Both the position numbers and the translations under genes were made by a program. Positions 63,891 through 64,000 of a DNA stretch of 64,000 nucleotides are shown here, one piece after another. Source of the stretch: Meghimatium bilineatum. Lineage: Eukaryota > Mollusca > Gastropoda > Stylommatophora > Philomycidae. The stretch's first letter is position 1. Each line of letters opens with the position of its first letter. The stretch is taken from positions 55,328,357 to 55,392,356 of the forward strand of contig CM067322.1 of NCBI GenBank assembly GCA_034231615.1, written 5' to 3'. Under the pieces are notes generated by a model that had not been told where the DNA came from, made no database searches, and saw nothing but the letters and a program-made list of their open reading frames with translations.

Positions 63891-64000
63891 AGTTAAGGTC
63901 TTTTTTCAAGAAAATACAAAACAAACAGTGAACAAACAATAAAAACAGTGAAAACAATGGTACTATCTCAGAAGTACTAGCTATACTAGTTGTTGTTCTA

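Overview
The window is eukaryotic, AT-rich, intron-rich and dense in repeats. Two split nuclear genes lie head to head in a sea of non-LTR retrotransposon remnants, SINE-like repeats and minisatellites. Gene content and repeat style suggest a lophotrochozoan animal, most likely a mollusc (possibly a gastropod). That placement is inference; nothing in the sequence fixes the species. Gene 1 (minus strand, 33050 down to 19211, continuing leftward beyond what I can recognise) is a TALPID3/KIAA0586 homologue, a centriolar and ciliary basal-body coiled-coil protein. Six coding exons fit together with compatible splice phases and conserved blocks in the family order. Gene 2 (plus strand, 42244 to 62114, continuing past the right edge) is a procollagen galactosyltransferase (COLGALT / GLT25D family). 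Ten exons are visible, including the DxD motif and the start of the C-terminal GT25 domain. Three things are odd in this copy: a frame break in exon 6, an in-frame TGA in exon 9, and no in-frame ATG before its signal-peptide-like stretch. Exon 8 ends at a GC-type donor that has itself been tandemly duplicated. Layout: 1-19 kb holds LINE fragments, SINE-like repeats and several long minisatellites (8.4, 9.3, 12.7-13.5 and 15.4-16.2 kb). 19.2-33.05 kb is TALPID3, with a mariner relic, a 47-bp minisatellite and LINE remnants in its introns. 33.1-42.2 kb is the intergenic interval, with an open 269-codon reverse-transcriptase fragment, a hAT relic, a second mariner relic and several repeat families. 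42.2-62.1 kb is COLGALT with repeat-packed introns. 62.1-64 kb holds a near-perfect 217-bp-arm inverted repeat. Mobile-element logic: a LINE family with a C-terminal RNase H and zinc-knuckle tail ends in a GAACGA-like motif followed by (GAA)n. Two abundant SINE-like families (called A, about 290 bp, and B, about 155 bp) end in nearly the same sequence, so the LINE may supply their retrotransposition machinery. A second LINE group (RTE-like reverse transcriptases with short microsatellite tails) and tRNA-derived SINEs are also present. No CRISPR array, operon, rRNA or functional tRNA gene was seen. All boundaries were read by eye; repeat edges are approximate to about 10-30 bases.
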